Positions 33,246-44,456 are shown, counted from the stretch's first letter. The stretch is DNA of 64,000 bases from Ceratobasidium sp. AG-K (GCA_037039685.1 JAWNGF010000002.1:2914001-2978000), one strand, 5' to 3'. Numbers and translations: made by a program. The notes: a model not told the origin generated them from the letters alone.

Positions 33246-36200
33246 GTGTGTGGAGAGACCAAAGAACCAGTGATGGAAACAATGTACCTTAGAGCAACAA
33301 ACGAATCAACCATTGTTTACACAAGCATCACTGGAATCACAGAACCAGTCCCTACTCTCATCGATTCAGGAGCATCAAAAAACTTCATGGACATCTCTTG
33401 GGCCCGCTCCAACAATATTCCCCTCATTGAACTTCCCTCCCCACGGAAGGTTATTGGTATCCAGGGAAAAGAACTCTCACACCAAATACGTTTCAAAGCC
33501 AAGCTAATGCTGGAAATAGAGGGAAAGACCTTCAAACAAATCTTCTTTGCTATGCCCACCGGAGAAACCAAGCTCATTTTAGGACTCGAGTGGTTAGAAG
33601 AAGCAAACCCCAGTATCAACTGGAAAACAAGGCTCATATCCTGGCGACCTGAACCCATACAAGCAAGAACGGCCTCAATAGACGACCTACCAGAAGAATT
33701 CAAGGAGTTTGCCGATGTGTTTAGTGAGGAGAAATTCAAAAGAATTCCGGACCACCGACCATACGACTGCGCCATTGACTTCAAGGAAGGAGCTGAACTT
33801 CCAAAACCGGCTAGACCAATCCCGCTCTCTCCAGCCAAATCAATTGCACTAAGGGAATATTTAGACGAAGAAATTGCGGCCGGGAAAATTCGACCTAGCA
33901 AATCTCCCATCGCATCACCTTGTTTCTTTGTCAAAAAACCTATTGATCCAAAGAATCCAGGAGCAGTACACCAATTACGGCTGGTTCAAGACCTCAGAGG
34001 AGTGAACGCCATTACAAAGGACGACAGGTTCCCAATGCCCTTAATGGAAGATCTTCTGGATAAAATCAAGGACGCGAAAATCTTCTCCAAGATTGATCTG
34101 CGCATGGGCTTCAACAATATCAGGATTAGGGAAGGGGACGAATGGAAGACGGCTTTCAGAACCAAAGAAGGCCTGTTCGAATACATTGTCATGCCTTTTG
34201 GACTAAAAAACGCGCCCGCAATATTCCAAAGATACATGAACCACATCTTCCACGACCTTATCGACGTATGCGTCATAGTATACATTGATGACATCCTAGT
34301 CTTCTCTAAGAACAGAAGTCAACATACTGTGGATGTCAGGAAAGTGCTGAAGATTTTACTGGATGAAAACCTATTTGCAAAGCTTCCAAAATGCGAATTC
34401 TTTGTCACCAAGCTGACATACACTGGACTTGGAATCAGCGATTTGGGCATCTCAATGGAGGAAGAAAAGGTCAAAGCAATAAAGGAATGGAAGGAACCAA
34501 AAACGGTCAAACAGGTTCAAGCATTCCTAGGATTTGCAAACTTCTACCGAAGATTTGTACCAAATTTCAGCCGATTAGCTAAACCTTTGACAACCCTGAC
34601 AAGAAAGGATAACAAATGGGAATGGGAGAAGGATCAACAGGAAGCGTTTGATGCCCTGAAAGCGGAAATTAGCAAAGAACCCACACTACGCCACCCTGAT
34701 CCTGACAAACCCTTTTTCCTGGAAACAGATGCAAGTGGAGTAGCTATGGGGGCAATTCTGTCTCAAAGACAAAACGATGGCTACCTACACCCTATTGCGT
34801 TCCTGTCAAAATCCTTCAACGAGGCCCAGCTCAACTACGATGTCCATGACAGGGAACTTATGGCGATCATAGAATCATTGACACATTGGAGGTTATACCT
34901 TGAAGGAACAAAGGATCCTATCACTGTCTATACCAATCACAGGAACCTACAGTTCTGGAAGGAAGCAAGAACGTTCAACCGTCGACACGCAAGATGGCAT
35001 CAACTACTGGCTTCCTACAACTTTGATATCATATACCGTCCTGGAATCCTTTCGTCTAAACCAGATCTTTTGTCAAGACGATCTGATCACGAGGATATTC
35101 CCACACCGGAACAAGTCATGATATCCGCCGAAAAATTTAAAGGATTTATGGGACAAATGGACACGGACATCATGGCAACCATCAAGGAAGCACAGGAAAC
35201 TGATGAAGGACTGGCAAAAATCAAGGAAATCTGCGAATCAAGGGAGATGTTACCAAGAACCCTGCAACATAGCGCAAAAGATTACGACTTCAAGGAGGGA
35301 CTAATATGGTACAAAGGGAAAATTTATGTCCCAGAAGACAAGGAAGCCAGACTGACCATCATGCGACTACATCACGACTCAAAGATTGCGGGGCATCAAG
35401 GACAAGCCAGGACGCTGGAATTAATATCGAGAAGATACTTCTGGCCAGGGATGAAGCAGAGCATAAACAGATACGTGGAATCCTGCGAATCCTGCCAACG
35501 TGCAAAAGGATCAAAGTCAATAGTTCCGATCAAACCACTAGAAATTCCAAAGGGGCCCTGGGAAGACATAGCATTCGACTTTGTGGTAAAATTGCCGAAG
35601 TCCAGGGGGTCAGATAGCATCATGGTAGTAGTGGATCGGTTTTCAAGAATGGCGCATTTCATACCCTGCAAAGAATCTCACACGGCAAGCGAGCTGGCAA
35701 ATCTCTTTGTCACAAATATTTGGAAACTACACGGCTTCCCAAAAAGCACGACCTCAGACCGAGGAACTACTTTCAATTCTAAACTTATGAAGGCCATTTA
35801 CGAGAGAATTGGAACAAGCCCAAGTTTCAGCACTGCCTACCACCCCCAGACAGACGGAGTAACAGAGAGAATCAACCAATGGATGGAAGGCTGGCTACGA
35901 TCCTTTGTCAACTACCAGCAAGATGATTGGGCGGACTTGTTACCAATTGCAGAATTCAGTTATAATCTGCAGAAGCACCTTGTAACGGGTAGTTCCCCTT
36001 TTGCAATAGTCTACGGCAGGGAACCACTGTGGAACATCTCATCAGAAGAGACTATGGTTCCTGAAGCAAACAACATTACAGAGAAATGGCGTAGCATCCA
36101 CGACGAAGCGATTGCATCGATGGAAAACCAAAGGCTGCCAGAGGAAGAACCAAAAAACGAGTACCAGGAAGGGGATCTAGTATGGCTGTTGGGAAGAAAC

Positions 36201-37160
36201 ATCCAAACAAGAAGACCCTCAAAGAAACTGGATAACAAGAAGCATGGACCATTCGTTGTGAAGCGAAAAATAGGATCACACGCTTATGAGCTCACTCTAC
36301 CAACAACAATGAGGGTGCACCCTGTTTTCCACATTGACCTGCTCAGCCCTTACATAGAAGACGTGGAGTTCAAGCGGAACCAACCCCGACCGCCACCGAT
36401 CATTACTGAAGAAGGAGAAGAAGAATATGAGGTAGAAAAGATTCTGGACTGGAAGGAGACCAAGGATGGTCTTTTTTACAGGGTCAGATGGAAGGGATAT
36501 GGAGACGAAGAAGACACGGAACAGAAGGCAGAAGATTTTGGACATCTGTCAAAGATCATCAAGGACTTTCTACGTCGACACCCCAATGCTCCCACACCAG
36601 CTAACTATGTGCCAGGAAAGATAAAAGGCAGGGGGGGAACAGCTGGTAGTGATATCTGCAAAACTTGCAACCACTCGAAAGAACACCCATCAGCCTACTC
36701 TCTAAACCCTTTTTGCTCTCCACGATGCCTGCCGTCTCCCGCTCCACCATCGCCAACAACCTCACCCGCGTTCTTGACGGACCAGCGTTCGCTACGGCAA
36801 GAATCCTTGATGCCGGGGCCGCTCTCTACATCTTCAAAAGGTCCCAACAAAGCTCGGGAAGAATGCATTTCAGGGCGTCGGACGACGTCTTGCACTCGGA
36901 CTTGGGAGAATTCCAGTGGGTCGGCAAAAAATGGCCAACAAAAATGCAGCTCGCAAGAAAGGACATTTTCGTCTGCCGAGGATGCGCGGCCTTCCAGGTA
37001 TCAGAGGTCGTCCTCCTGTCCACCCACATGCTCGGGGTCATCGAATGGGGCCAAGAAGGGGCATACTCGAGCGAATGGGTACCCGGATATAACGGAAGAC
37101 CACCAACCCTCCGACCTAGGTGGAACGACGCTTGGGACGCCAACTACAAAAAGGACCTGA
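33246..37160 (+). CDS. Pol polyprotein of element E
   Basis: A 1304-codon open frame. Protease DSGAS, RT YIDD, RNase H TDAS and KELMA, integrase HHCC, FDFVV, SDRGTTF and TERINQ are all present, followed by GPF and a chromodomain with WKGY. The RNase H TDHRNL motif reads TNHRNL (AAT at 34935-34937), a CpG-type G to A that removes a likely catalytic Asp. The last part overlaps ORF3. Confidence 0.94.
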   Translation: MCGETKEPVMETMYLRATNESTIVYTSITGITEPVPTLIDSGASKNFMDISWARSNNIPLIELPSPRKVIGIQGKELSHQIRFKAKLMLEIEGKTFKQIFFAMPTGETKLILGLEWLEEANPSINWKTRLISWRPEPIQARTASIDDLPEEFKEFADVFSEEKFKRIPDHRPYDCAIDFKEGAELPKPARPIPLSPAKSIALREYLDEEIAAGKIRPSKSPIASPCFFVKKPIDPKNPGAVHQLRLVQDLRGVNAITKDDRFPMPLMEDLLDKIKDAKIFSKIDLRMGFNNIRIREGDEWKTAFRTKEGLFEYIVMPFGLKNAPAIFQRYMNHIFHDLIDVCVIVYIDDILVFSKNRSQHTVDVRKVLKILLDENLFAKLPKCEFFVTKLTYTGLGISDLGISMEEEKVKAIKEWKEPKTVKQVQAFLGFANFYRRFVPNFSRLAKPLTTLTRKDNKWEWEKDQQEAFDALKAEISKEPTLRHPDPDKPFFLETDASGVAMGAILSQRQNDGYLHPIAFLSKSFNEAQLNYDVHDRELMAIIESLTHWRLYLEGTKDPITVYTNHRNLQFWKEARTFNRRHARWHQLLASYNFDIIYRPGILSSKPDLLSRRSDHEDIPTPEQVMISAEKFKGFMGQMDTDIMATIKEAQETDEGLAKIKEICESREMLPRTLQHSAKDYDFKEGLIWYKGKIYVPEDKEARLTIMRLHHDSKIAGHQGQARTLELISRRYFWPGMKQSINRYVESCESCQRAKGSKSIVPIKPLEIPKGPWEDIAFDFVVKLPKSRGSDSIMVVVDRFSRMAHFIPCKESHTASELANLFVTNIWKLHGFPKSTTSDRGTTFNSKLMKAIYERIGTSPSFSTAYHPQTDGVTERINQWMEGWLRSFVNYQQDDWADLLPIAEFSYNLQKHLVTGSSPFAIVYGREPLWNISSEETMVPEANNITEKWRSIHDEAIASMENQRLPEEEPKNEYQEGDLVWLLGRNIQTRRPSKKLDNKKHGPFVVKRKIGSHAYELTLPTTMRVHPVFHIDLLSPYIEDVEFKRNQPRPPPIITEEGEEEYEVEKILDWKETKDGLFYRVRWKGYGDEEDTEQKAEDFGHLSKIIKDFLRRHPNAPTPANYVPGKIKGRGGTAGSDICKTCNHSKEHPSAYSLNPFCSPRCLPSPAPPSPTTSPAFLTDQRSLRQESLMPGPLSTSSKGPNKAREECISGRRTTSCTRTWENSSGSAKNGQQKCSSQERTFSSAEDARPSRYQRSSSCPPTCSGSSNGAKKGHTRANGYPDITEDHQPSDLGGTTLGTPTTKRT

Positions 37161-37489
37161 GCAACTGGAGGATGGAGAGGGGCAGATACCAGAAGGAGAA
37201 GATCGAATGGGAGCCTTACTGGTGGAGGAAGGAGGAGACCGATGTGTCGGCATGGAAGGAAGCAGAGCCTGATGTGCAACAGTGGGATGAGGAGTTTGAA
37301 GAGGCCCAGAAGAGGGTTTTGGACTGGTCCAAGGCGGACTGGACGAAGGAGGAGACTTGGGAAGAGTGGGAAAAGTTCTCGGATGAACCGGGTAACACCG
37401 TGTTCAACCCCATCGACCTGACCTTGGAAGAGGATGAGGGACTTGAGGAGTATATGCTGAGGAAAGGAAAGGACTGCGCAGTGCAGTAA
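36725..37489 (+). CDS. ORF3 of element E (254 aa)
   Basis: Starts MPAVSRST, in -1 phase relative to pol, intact. Same CxxC, Trp-rich C-terminal third and IDLTLEEDEG end motif. It differs from the A/B/C proteins at scattered positions while the overlapping pol frame differs more, which fits selection on ORF3. Confidence 0.85.
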   Translation: MPAVSRSTIANNLTRVLDGPAFATARILDAGAALYIFKRSQQSSGRMHFRASDDVLHSDLGEFQWVGKKWPTKMQLARKDIFVCRGCAAFQVSEVVLLSTHMLGVIEWGQEGAYSSEWVPGYNGRPPTLRPRWNDAWDANYKKDLSNWRMERGRYQKEKIEWEPYWWRKEETDVSAWKEAEPDVQQWDEEFEEAQKRVLDWSKADWTKEETWEEWEKFSDEPGNTVFNPIDLTLEEDEGLEEYMLRKGKDCAVQ

Positions 37490-37530
37490 GCCCATTCAAG
37501 TCCCCCAAATGGACTCTTAGGGGGGAGTAA

Positions 37531-37986
37531 TGTCGTGAGCCAGCTCACTCCATCGGACTCGCCTATTGTCTCGCCCGCCTGTCTTCTTCTTTGTGTTGTG
37601 TTTCTGTTTCTGTTTGCCGCGTTGCCACCTTCTTGTGGTTATTCTGTTACATTGTGTAACGCGGCTGTGCTTTTTACGAGTCATGTCTGTTTATACAGCA
37701 TGACTCACATGGACACTCCTGACTGGCTGTCTTGTATGACTCGTGTGGCTGCGCCCTGTATGACTCGGACTCTTTGTGGTTATATATAGAGGACCAACAA
37801 GCCTGGTAACCCCAGCTTGTTTTGTCTCGTCAAAACATCCCCTTTGAGTGACACTTAGAACCACCCCTACCCTCAAGAGCCTACAGACACTTAAGTGTGT
37901 TGCGGTTCAAGAGGTCACTTAGGTCTTAGTGCCGTCCACTCTCCGTCGCGGCTTGTCTCATAGCCACCAAGAAGAAGCTTACGACA
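37531..37986 (+). repeat. 3' LTR of element E
   Basis: 456 bp after the polypurine tract GGGGGGAGTAA, followed by TSD TCCCA and the rest of Z's pol. Confidence 0.95.
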
Positions 37987-38121
37987 TCCCACGCCATCTA
38001 ACTACATTCCAGGAAAGATAAAAGGCAGAGGGGGCGCAATTGGTAGTGACATCTGCAAAACCTGCAACTACTCCAGAACAAACTCTCAACTCTACGCTTT
38101 AAATCTTTTCTGCTCTCCACC

Positions 38122-38886
38122 ATGCCTGCTGTCACCCGTGCCACCATCGCCAACAACCTCACCTGCATCCTCAAAGGACCTGCCTTTGCGACAGCAAGGA
38201 TCCTTGACGCTGGAGCAGCCCTCTACATCTTCAAGAGGGCACAACAGAGCTCCGGCAGAATGCACTTTAGGGCGTTGGACGATGTCCTACATTCGGACCT
38301 GGGAGAATTCCAGTGGGTCGGAAAAAAGTGGCCAACACGCATGCAACTCCTACAAAAGCACATCTTCGTCTGTCAAGGATGCACCGCATTCCAGGTCTCG
38401 GAGGTTGTCCTCCTCTCCACCCATATGCTCGGGTTGGTCGAATGGGGACAAGAAGGGGCATACTCGAGCAAGTGGGTACTGGGGTATGACGGAAGACAAC
38501 CAACGCTCCGACCTAGGTGGAACGATGCCTGGGACGCCAACTACAAGAGGGACTTGAGCGACTGGAAGATGGAAAGGGGAAGATACCAGAAGGAGAAGTT
38601 TGAGTGGGCTCCAAATTGGTGGAAGTGGGAGGACGCAGATGTGTCAGTGTGGAAGGAAGCAGAGCCAGACGTGCGACAATGGGACAAGAATTTTGTGGAG
38701 GCTCAGAAGAGGGTTTTGGACTGGTCAAAGGCTGACTGGACAAAGGAGGAGACATGGGAGGAGTGGGAAAGGTTCTCAGACAAACCAGGTAACACTGTGT
38801 TCAACCCGATTGACTTAACCATTGGAGAGGATGAGGGCCTGGAAGAGCACATGCTCACCAAAGCCAAGGATTGTGAGATCCAATGA
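38122..38886 (+). CDS. ORF3 of element Z (254 aa, intact in a decayed element)
   Basis: Pol's short tail of Z (37987 onward, PTPSNY then the CKTC motif) leads into this ORF, which starts MPAVTRAT with an ACC-ATG context. It is complete even though Z's gag and pol carry at least three stops and two frameshifts. CxxC reads CQGC; the end motif reads IDLTIGEDEG. Several substitutions (for example Arg to Gln, Glu to Lys) look like drift, so it is probably a slowly decaying copy. Confidence 0.8.
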   Translation: MPAVTRATIANNLTCILKGPAFATARILDAGAALYIFKRAQQSSGRMHFRALDDVLHSDLGEFQWVGKKWPTRMQLLQKHIFVCQGCTAFQVSEVVLLSTHMLGLVEWGQEGAYSSKWVLGYDGRQPTLRPRWNDAWDANYKRDLSDWKMERGRYQKEKFEWAPNWWKWEDADVSVWKEAEPDVRQWDKNFVEAQKRVLDWSKADWTKEETWEEWERFSDKPGNTVFNPIDLTIGEDEGLEEHMLTKAKDCEIQ

Positions 38887-38928
38887 AGCCCATCCAGGTC
38901 CCCTAGATGGACTCTTGAGGGGGAGTAA

Positions 38929-39397
38929 TGTTGTGAGCCAGCTCACTCCATCGGACTCATCTTGTGCCTCTCCCACCTGTCCTTGTTGTCTGCCGACCTG
39001 TTTGTATGTTGTTTTGTCTTTTCCTATGCCGCGTTGCCACCTTCTTGTGGGTTTTCTGTTACATTGTGTAATGTGGCTGTGCTTTGTACAAGTCATCTCT
39101 GTTCATACAGCATGACTCACATGGACTCTCCTAAGTGGCTGTTTTGTGTGACTCGTGTGGCTGCGCCTTGTATGACTTGGCCACTTTGCTTATATATATA
39201 GAGGACCAACAAGCCTGGCAACCCCAGCTTGTTTTGTCTTGTCTAGACATCCCTTTGAGTGACACTTAGAACCACCCCTACCCTCAAGAGCCTACAGACG
39301 CTTAAGTGTGTTGCGGTTCAAGAGGTTCCTTAGGTCTCAGTGCTGTCCACTCTCCATCGCGGCTCGTCTCATAGCCACCAAGAAGAAGATTACGACA
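38929..39397 (+). repeat. 3' LTR of element Z
   Basis: 469 bp from TGTTGTGAGC to TTACGACA, followed by TSD TTGAG and element Y's pol. About 23 differences from the 5' LTR by eye. Confidence 0.95.
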
Positions 39398-39830
39398 TTG
39401 AGGCTGTTCTTGCCACTATGGGTTTGGGTCACCATGATATGTGCTTCGTTTTCCAGTCAATATTTGGGTTTGCTTCTTCTAACCATTCAAGTCCTAAAAT
39501 GAGCTTGGTTTCTCCAGTAGGCATAGCAAAGAACATTTGTTTGAAGGGTTTTCCTTCTACGTCTAGTACAAGCTTGGCTTTGAAGCGTATTTGGTCTGAG
39601 AGTTCTTTTCCCTGAATGCCAATTACTTTTTGTGGAGAGGGAAGTTCAATGAGAGGAATGTTGTTGGAGCAGGCCCAAGAGATGTCCATAAAGTTTTTAG
39701 AAGCTCCTGAATCAATGAGAGTAGGGACTGGTTCTGTGATTCTGGCAATGCTTGTGTAAACAATGGTTGATTTGTTTGTTGCTCTAAAGTACATTGTTTC
39801 CATTGCTGGTTCTTTGGTCTCTCCACACAC
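39398..39830 (-). pseudogene. Element Y pol, 5' portion (protease)
   Basis: Begins at the GTG equivalent of other copies and contains the protease DSGAS motif. A TGA at 39431-39429 replaces the Arg of HISWRPEP. It is then cut by insertion Z; the remainder is at 1-2400. It pairs with gag 39833-41794 through GGGAAAA at 39851-39857. Confidence 0.92.
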
Positions 39831-39832
39831 AG

Positions 39833-41794
39833 TTAGAGGGAGACCCCTTCTTTTCCCGAGTCTTCTATTATTGTAGCTTCTCTTCCCTTTATGATGGGCT
39901 CAGTTGTTATCCATTCCTTGGACAAGCATTTGAGCGAACAGTGACCTTCTTGACTGCACTTCAGACACTGGTTTGATGCTATTCTTGCCTTGTATACTTT
40001 GTCTGGAAGCCTTTTTGTAGAGGCTTGCCCGGTGGTGGTTGCTTGGGGGGTTTTCTTTCCGGTGGATGCCTTGATCTGTTGTAATTTCTGGTCGATGGAG
40101 ATCGCAAGAGTGATCCATTGGTTAAGGTTAAGGTGCCTTTCAGTTCCATCTTTGTTGATAAGGGAAAGTTCAAATCGTGCCAATTCTGTCTTGATTTCCG
40201 GCTTGAGTCCTTCTTTGAATTGGTTGATAAGGGCTTCTTCCCCCCAATTCACATCCACCATGTGAAAGCGGAATTCTGTCGCATAGTTTGCTACTGAATT
40301 GCTTTGTTTGCTCTTTTGGATATTGGCCTCCGCTTTGGCCTTCTTGTTAGGGTCGCTAAATTGCTCCATGAAGTGTGATTTGAATGATTTCCAAGACCTT
40401 AGGTTTGGGTCTGGAATTCCATTGTTCATAGACCGTAGTAGGACCTGAGCCCAATGTGTAGCGGATCTGTTGTCCGATTTGAAGTTGGCTAGTGCTTCTC
40501 TGATTCTTTCTTGTCCCAAACTGTACTGGTCGCCCAGCCTGACGAAGTAGCTTTCCATTTGGGTGATGAACATTTCTGCTCATTCTCGTTTCTTTCCATC
40601 AAAAGCCTCTGGTCTAGTTACTTTTGGACGTCTGGCTTCCCTTCTATTGTCGGGGTTTTCAGAAAGCTGACGTATCCTTTCTTCCAATTCGTCGAGTCTG
40701 GTAGATTCTGCTTCAGGGTGGGGGGGTGATACGGCATGTAGTGATGCTTTGTCCATCTGTTCATGCATGTTGTTGATTGCTTCAATAGCGATCCTTCCGT
40801 CTCCCCTTAGTCCTTCTAGTCCTTGGGTGACTGCTTCATTCCAGGCTAACTGTGCCTGTCTTGTGGTGTTAAGATCTTCCTGTACATTGTTTACTAGTCC
40901 TTGTGTGTTCATGACTTCGTTTCTTAAGCAAATTACATCTTGCCCAACCAGGAAGCTGTTATGTTCACTATTTTGTGTGGCGGTAAGGACGTCTGTCAGG
41001 GTTGCTTGTAGGTTGTTGAGTGAATCATTGAAGATTTGTTGGTTGTTAGCCAACACTTGAGTGGTTTGTTCTAACCTGTTGAGTCTTCTGTCAATTGTTA
41101 TTCTCATTCCATCAATGATCCTTAACAGTGCATTATGTCTTCCGAGGTGAAGATCATTGAGGTTGTCAAGGTTGCTAATCACGGTTCTTCTGCTGGAGCT
41201 AGAACTTGAACTGGGAATCCCAGGAGCGTCTTGACCTTCAGTTGTGGTTGGTTGCTGGGAATACCCTTGTGGTACATAAGGTGGCGCTGGGTTAACTGGA
41301 GTCACAGCCTGAGAGCTTGTTGGGAATCGGCCGGCATTGGTGATGGTTCCCCCAATCTCAGGTACCTGAGTAGCAAGGGAAGTGTGTGGTGTGGGTGGCG
41401 GTCTGATAGGGACAAGGGATACACCCCTGTGAGCTTCAGGTTGGGGGGAGAAAAACTGTCTTCTGGCCCCCATAGGCCATAGTGGACATGACGGGCCTGG
41501 GCTTGCATTTGAGATTGGGATCCAAATTGTGACTGGTGTGGGGTTGTTGGTAATATCCCCTGGTTCCCTAGTGACAATGGTAGGTCCTTCCTGTACAACT
41601 GAAACATTCTCAGCATTAAATGATCCAGGCATGGAGGTTTGGCTTTGTGGGCAAGACCTTGCTGGTCCTCTGGCCCGTGCTTGTGCAATATCTTGTTTGT
41701 TGAGGGAACTTGTAGGTCTTGAAGCCCTACTTGGTCCTCTCCTTGTTGAGAGTGGTGTTGCAAGTTGTGACCCCACGTCCTCCTGTATGGACAT
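39833..41794 (-). pseudogene. Gag of element Y with one internal stop
   Basis: Minus-strand gag starting MSIQED at 41794. A single TGA at 40582-40580 replaces Gly of GKKGEGAEM; the frame is otherwise continuous to the stop at 39833. The CCHC knuckle reads CLKCSQEGHCSLKC, so the Cys and His ligands are kept. Y/Z subtype with a shorter linker before the PHPEAES motif. Confidence 0.93.
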
Positions 41795-41817
41795 GATTTG
41801 TTAAGCTTGTTTTGTAA

Positions 41818-42286
41818 TGTCGTAAGCTTCTTTTTGGTGGCTATGAGACAAGCCGCAATGGAGAGTGGATGGCACTAAGACCTAAGGAACCTCTGGAACT
41901 GCAACGCACTTAAGCGTCTGTAGGCTCTTGAGGGTAGGGGTGGTTCTAAGTGTCACTCAAGGGGGATGTTTGACGAGACAAAACAAGCTGGGGTTACCAG
42001 GCTTGTTGGTCCTCTATATATATTCACCAAGTGGCCGAGTCATACAATGCGCAGCCACACGAGTCATAACAGTCTACCAACCAGGAGTGTCCATGTGAGT
42101 CATGCTGTATGAACAGACATGACTCATACAATAGCACAGCTGCATTACACAATGTAACAGAATAACCACAAGAAGGTGGCAACGCGGCACAGGAAAAGAC
42201 AAACGGTGTACAAACAGGGCAGCAGACAGCAAGGACAGGCGGGAGAGGCACAAGACAAGTCTGATGGAGTGAGCTGGCTCACAACA
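41818..42286 (-). repeat. 5' LTR of element Y
   Basis: A 469-bp minus-oriented LTR (TGTCGTAAGC...GGCTCACAACA on the plus strand). It marks the right boundary of the 42-kb nest. Expected TSD is GAACA (42287-42291), whose partner lies outside the window. Confidence 0.94.
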
Positions 42287-44456
42287 GAACACTGGTATTT
42301 ACATGCTAATTTCTACATCAGAACCTCCCAGGTGCAATACACCTTGCAATCGATGGTTGGACAAGTCCCCAATCGTCTTCAGTCCCTGGAATCATTGCTG
42401 TCTGGTGAGACCAAGAGAAACTCTGGCGGACTATATTAGTGTCTGTCCAGTAAGTTTGAATCTTCTTACCCATTGACTGTGTGAGTGCTAACACTAGTTC
42501 CCAAGTTTAACTCATGCACATAAAGGCAATTACCTTGCAAAACAAACAGAAGAATGCTTGAGACAATATGGAATTGCTGAAAAGGTATTTTTCAGGGTGC
42601 ATACCTGTGTATACCACTCAAGGTTGCTTATTCTTAATGTATCAGGTCCTCTCAGTTTGCCTAGACAATGCGTCAAACAATGATACACTGGTAAAGCCGT
42701 TGGCTACTGATATTCCATCATTTTGTGGACCATTATCTTGTGTCCAATGCTTTGCTCACATTGCCAACCTAATGGCTAAGGTAAGTATGCATTTGTTAAC
42801 CTCCAGAAGTTAAACATTAAGTTGGATGTAGGCATTTCTATCCCTCTACTCCCCTGCCCCTTGTCAAAAGAAGGTACCTCAAGAAACTGCAAGTCACTCT
42901 GCCGCCCCAGCTCTACCAGCTGCACAGTCAATTCTGGTTGTTTCAGTGCTGGCAATTGAGCAAGCTGAAAGTGCTGGACCTGAGTGCAGTATCTCCAATG
43001 CAAACACCCCCAACGTTGACAAATATAAGCAGGAATTTGATGACAAGCTAGTGCAAAAGCAAGCTCACAACTCCCTTGAGGAAAGGGCCATGCAGGGTGT
43101 GGTCCCCACAAGCAATGATTTGGCAGCCAGTCAGACATTGATGTCACAAGTATGTACTATACACACTTCCAGCATACACAACTAATGCATATATGCAGTA
43201 AAATAGGTGGCTGGCCTTGCCCACAAGGTCCACAGCTCCCCTCCTGTGCAAGCCTGGTTTGAAAAACTGATAGCAAAGGATGGCAACTTGGCAGGAAATC
43301 AGCACACCCTGACAGAACATGTCCCCACCCGTTGGGATAGCAATTTTGACTGTCTCAAGAGTCATCTGCACTTCAAGCTTCAAGTGCAGTATATGACTGA
43401 AGGTTCACACTTTGACTTAAGCGAATTTGCACTTAACCCACAGCAGTGGCAACTTGCAAACAAGATGGTCACAGTCCTGGAGGTAAGCAGATCAATTTTG
43501 ATTCTTCATGTATCCATTGGTCGGACTCTAATGTTGTCAATAGATTTTTATGGACCAAACTAAACACTTCTCATTGGCCAAGGTTCCATTGATACACAAA
43601 ATACTCCCCTGATTCTTTGCACTACAGAAGATGCTTGAAGCTGTGTGGAATGACATGGCTGACATGAGTCCATTAACCCACACAGCAGCGCATGCAGCTC
43701 TATGTGTGAGCACAAAATACCTCAATGCCATGCAAGAGTTGGAGGTTTACTTCATTGCAGTTGGTGAGTACCATCAAATTGCAATATAATTATGACTGGA
43801 CATTAACACATTTATATTATAGCAATGTGTCTGACATACAAGCTGAAATGGTTTTACCATAACGGCTACCCTCAGGAAGCTATTGAAACAGTTTGAGCAG
43901 CTGTTTTAGATCGATTCTATGCCTTGTACACAGTTGCTTCCAGCTCCACAAATGTGTCAATTACTGCATTTGACCCAGAAACACTAGGAAATGATCCTCA
44001 GTCCACTCAACCAAAGGTGAGTAATCAGCTAAGCCAGCCAACATGCAGACATGTTATATTGACCAACAATTGACTTTGTAGTGCATGAATAAATATATAC
44101 AGCAACACCTGAATGCAAGTGAAATTTCTTCTAACTCCTTGCTCAGCTCAATCAAGGCCAACTTATCAAGTGAGGTTATTTCACAAGAAGTCATTTCAAA
44201 GCATGGTGGGTTGCTACAGTACTGCTCAAACCAGCTTCGCCATCAGCCAACCGTATTTGCTATGGCTTTGGATTATTTACCTGCACCGGGTATGTTGTGC
44301 AGGTTCATATATTCAACACTTTACTAATTGATCTCTACAGCATGTTCAGTCGATGCAGAAAGTGCATTCTCCAACGGGCGACAAATGGTGAACCACCTGC
44401 AGCACCAAATGTCATCCAAGACATTTCAAGCTCAAATGGTGGTTGGGTCTTGTTTT

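Larger units (their letters stand above)
23547..37986 (+). mobile_element. Ty3/gypsy chromovirus element E, containing element C
   Basis: LTRs at 23547-24002 and 37531-37986 (456 bp, 2 differences by eye). TSD TCCCA at 23542-23546 and 37987-37991, in Z's pol. Without C and its TSD it is about 7.2 kb. Its gag appears mosaic: the first ~300 codons resemble B/C and the remainder resembles Y/Z. Gag has one TGA and RNase H one Asp to Asn change. Confidence 0.96.
2401..39397 (+). mobile_element. Ty3/gypsy chromovirus element Z, host of three further insertions
   Basis: LTRs at 2401-2869 and 38929-39397 (469 bp each) bound this plus-strand element, which is inserted in Y with a perfect 5-bp duplication TTGAG (2396-2400 and 39398-39402). 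The span includes elements A, B and E; without them and their TSDs Z is about 7.2 kb. Its two LTRs differ at roughly 23 positions by eye (about 5 percent), far more than those of the elements inside it, so Z is the older insertion. Gag and pol carry several stops and frameshifts, but ORF3 (38122-38886) is still open. Confidence 0.95.
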
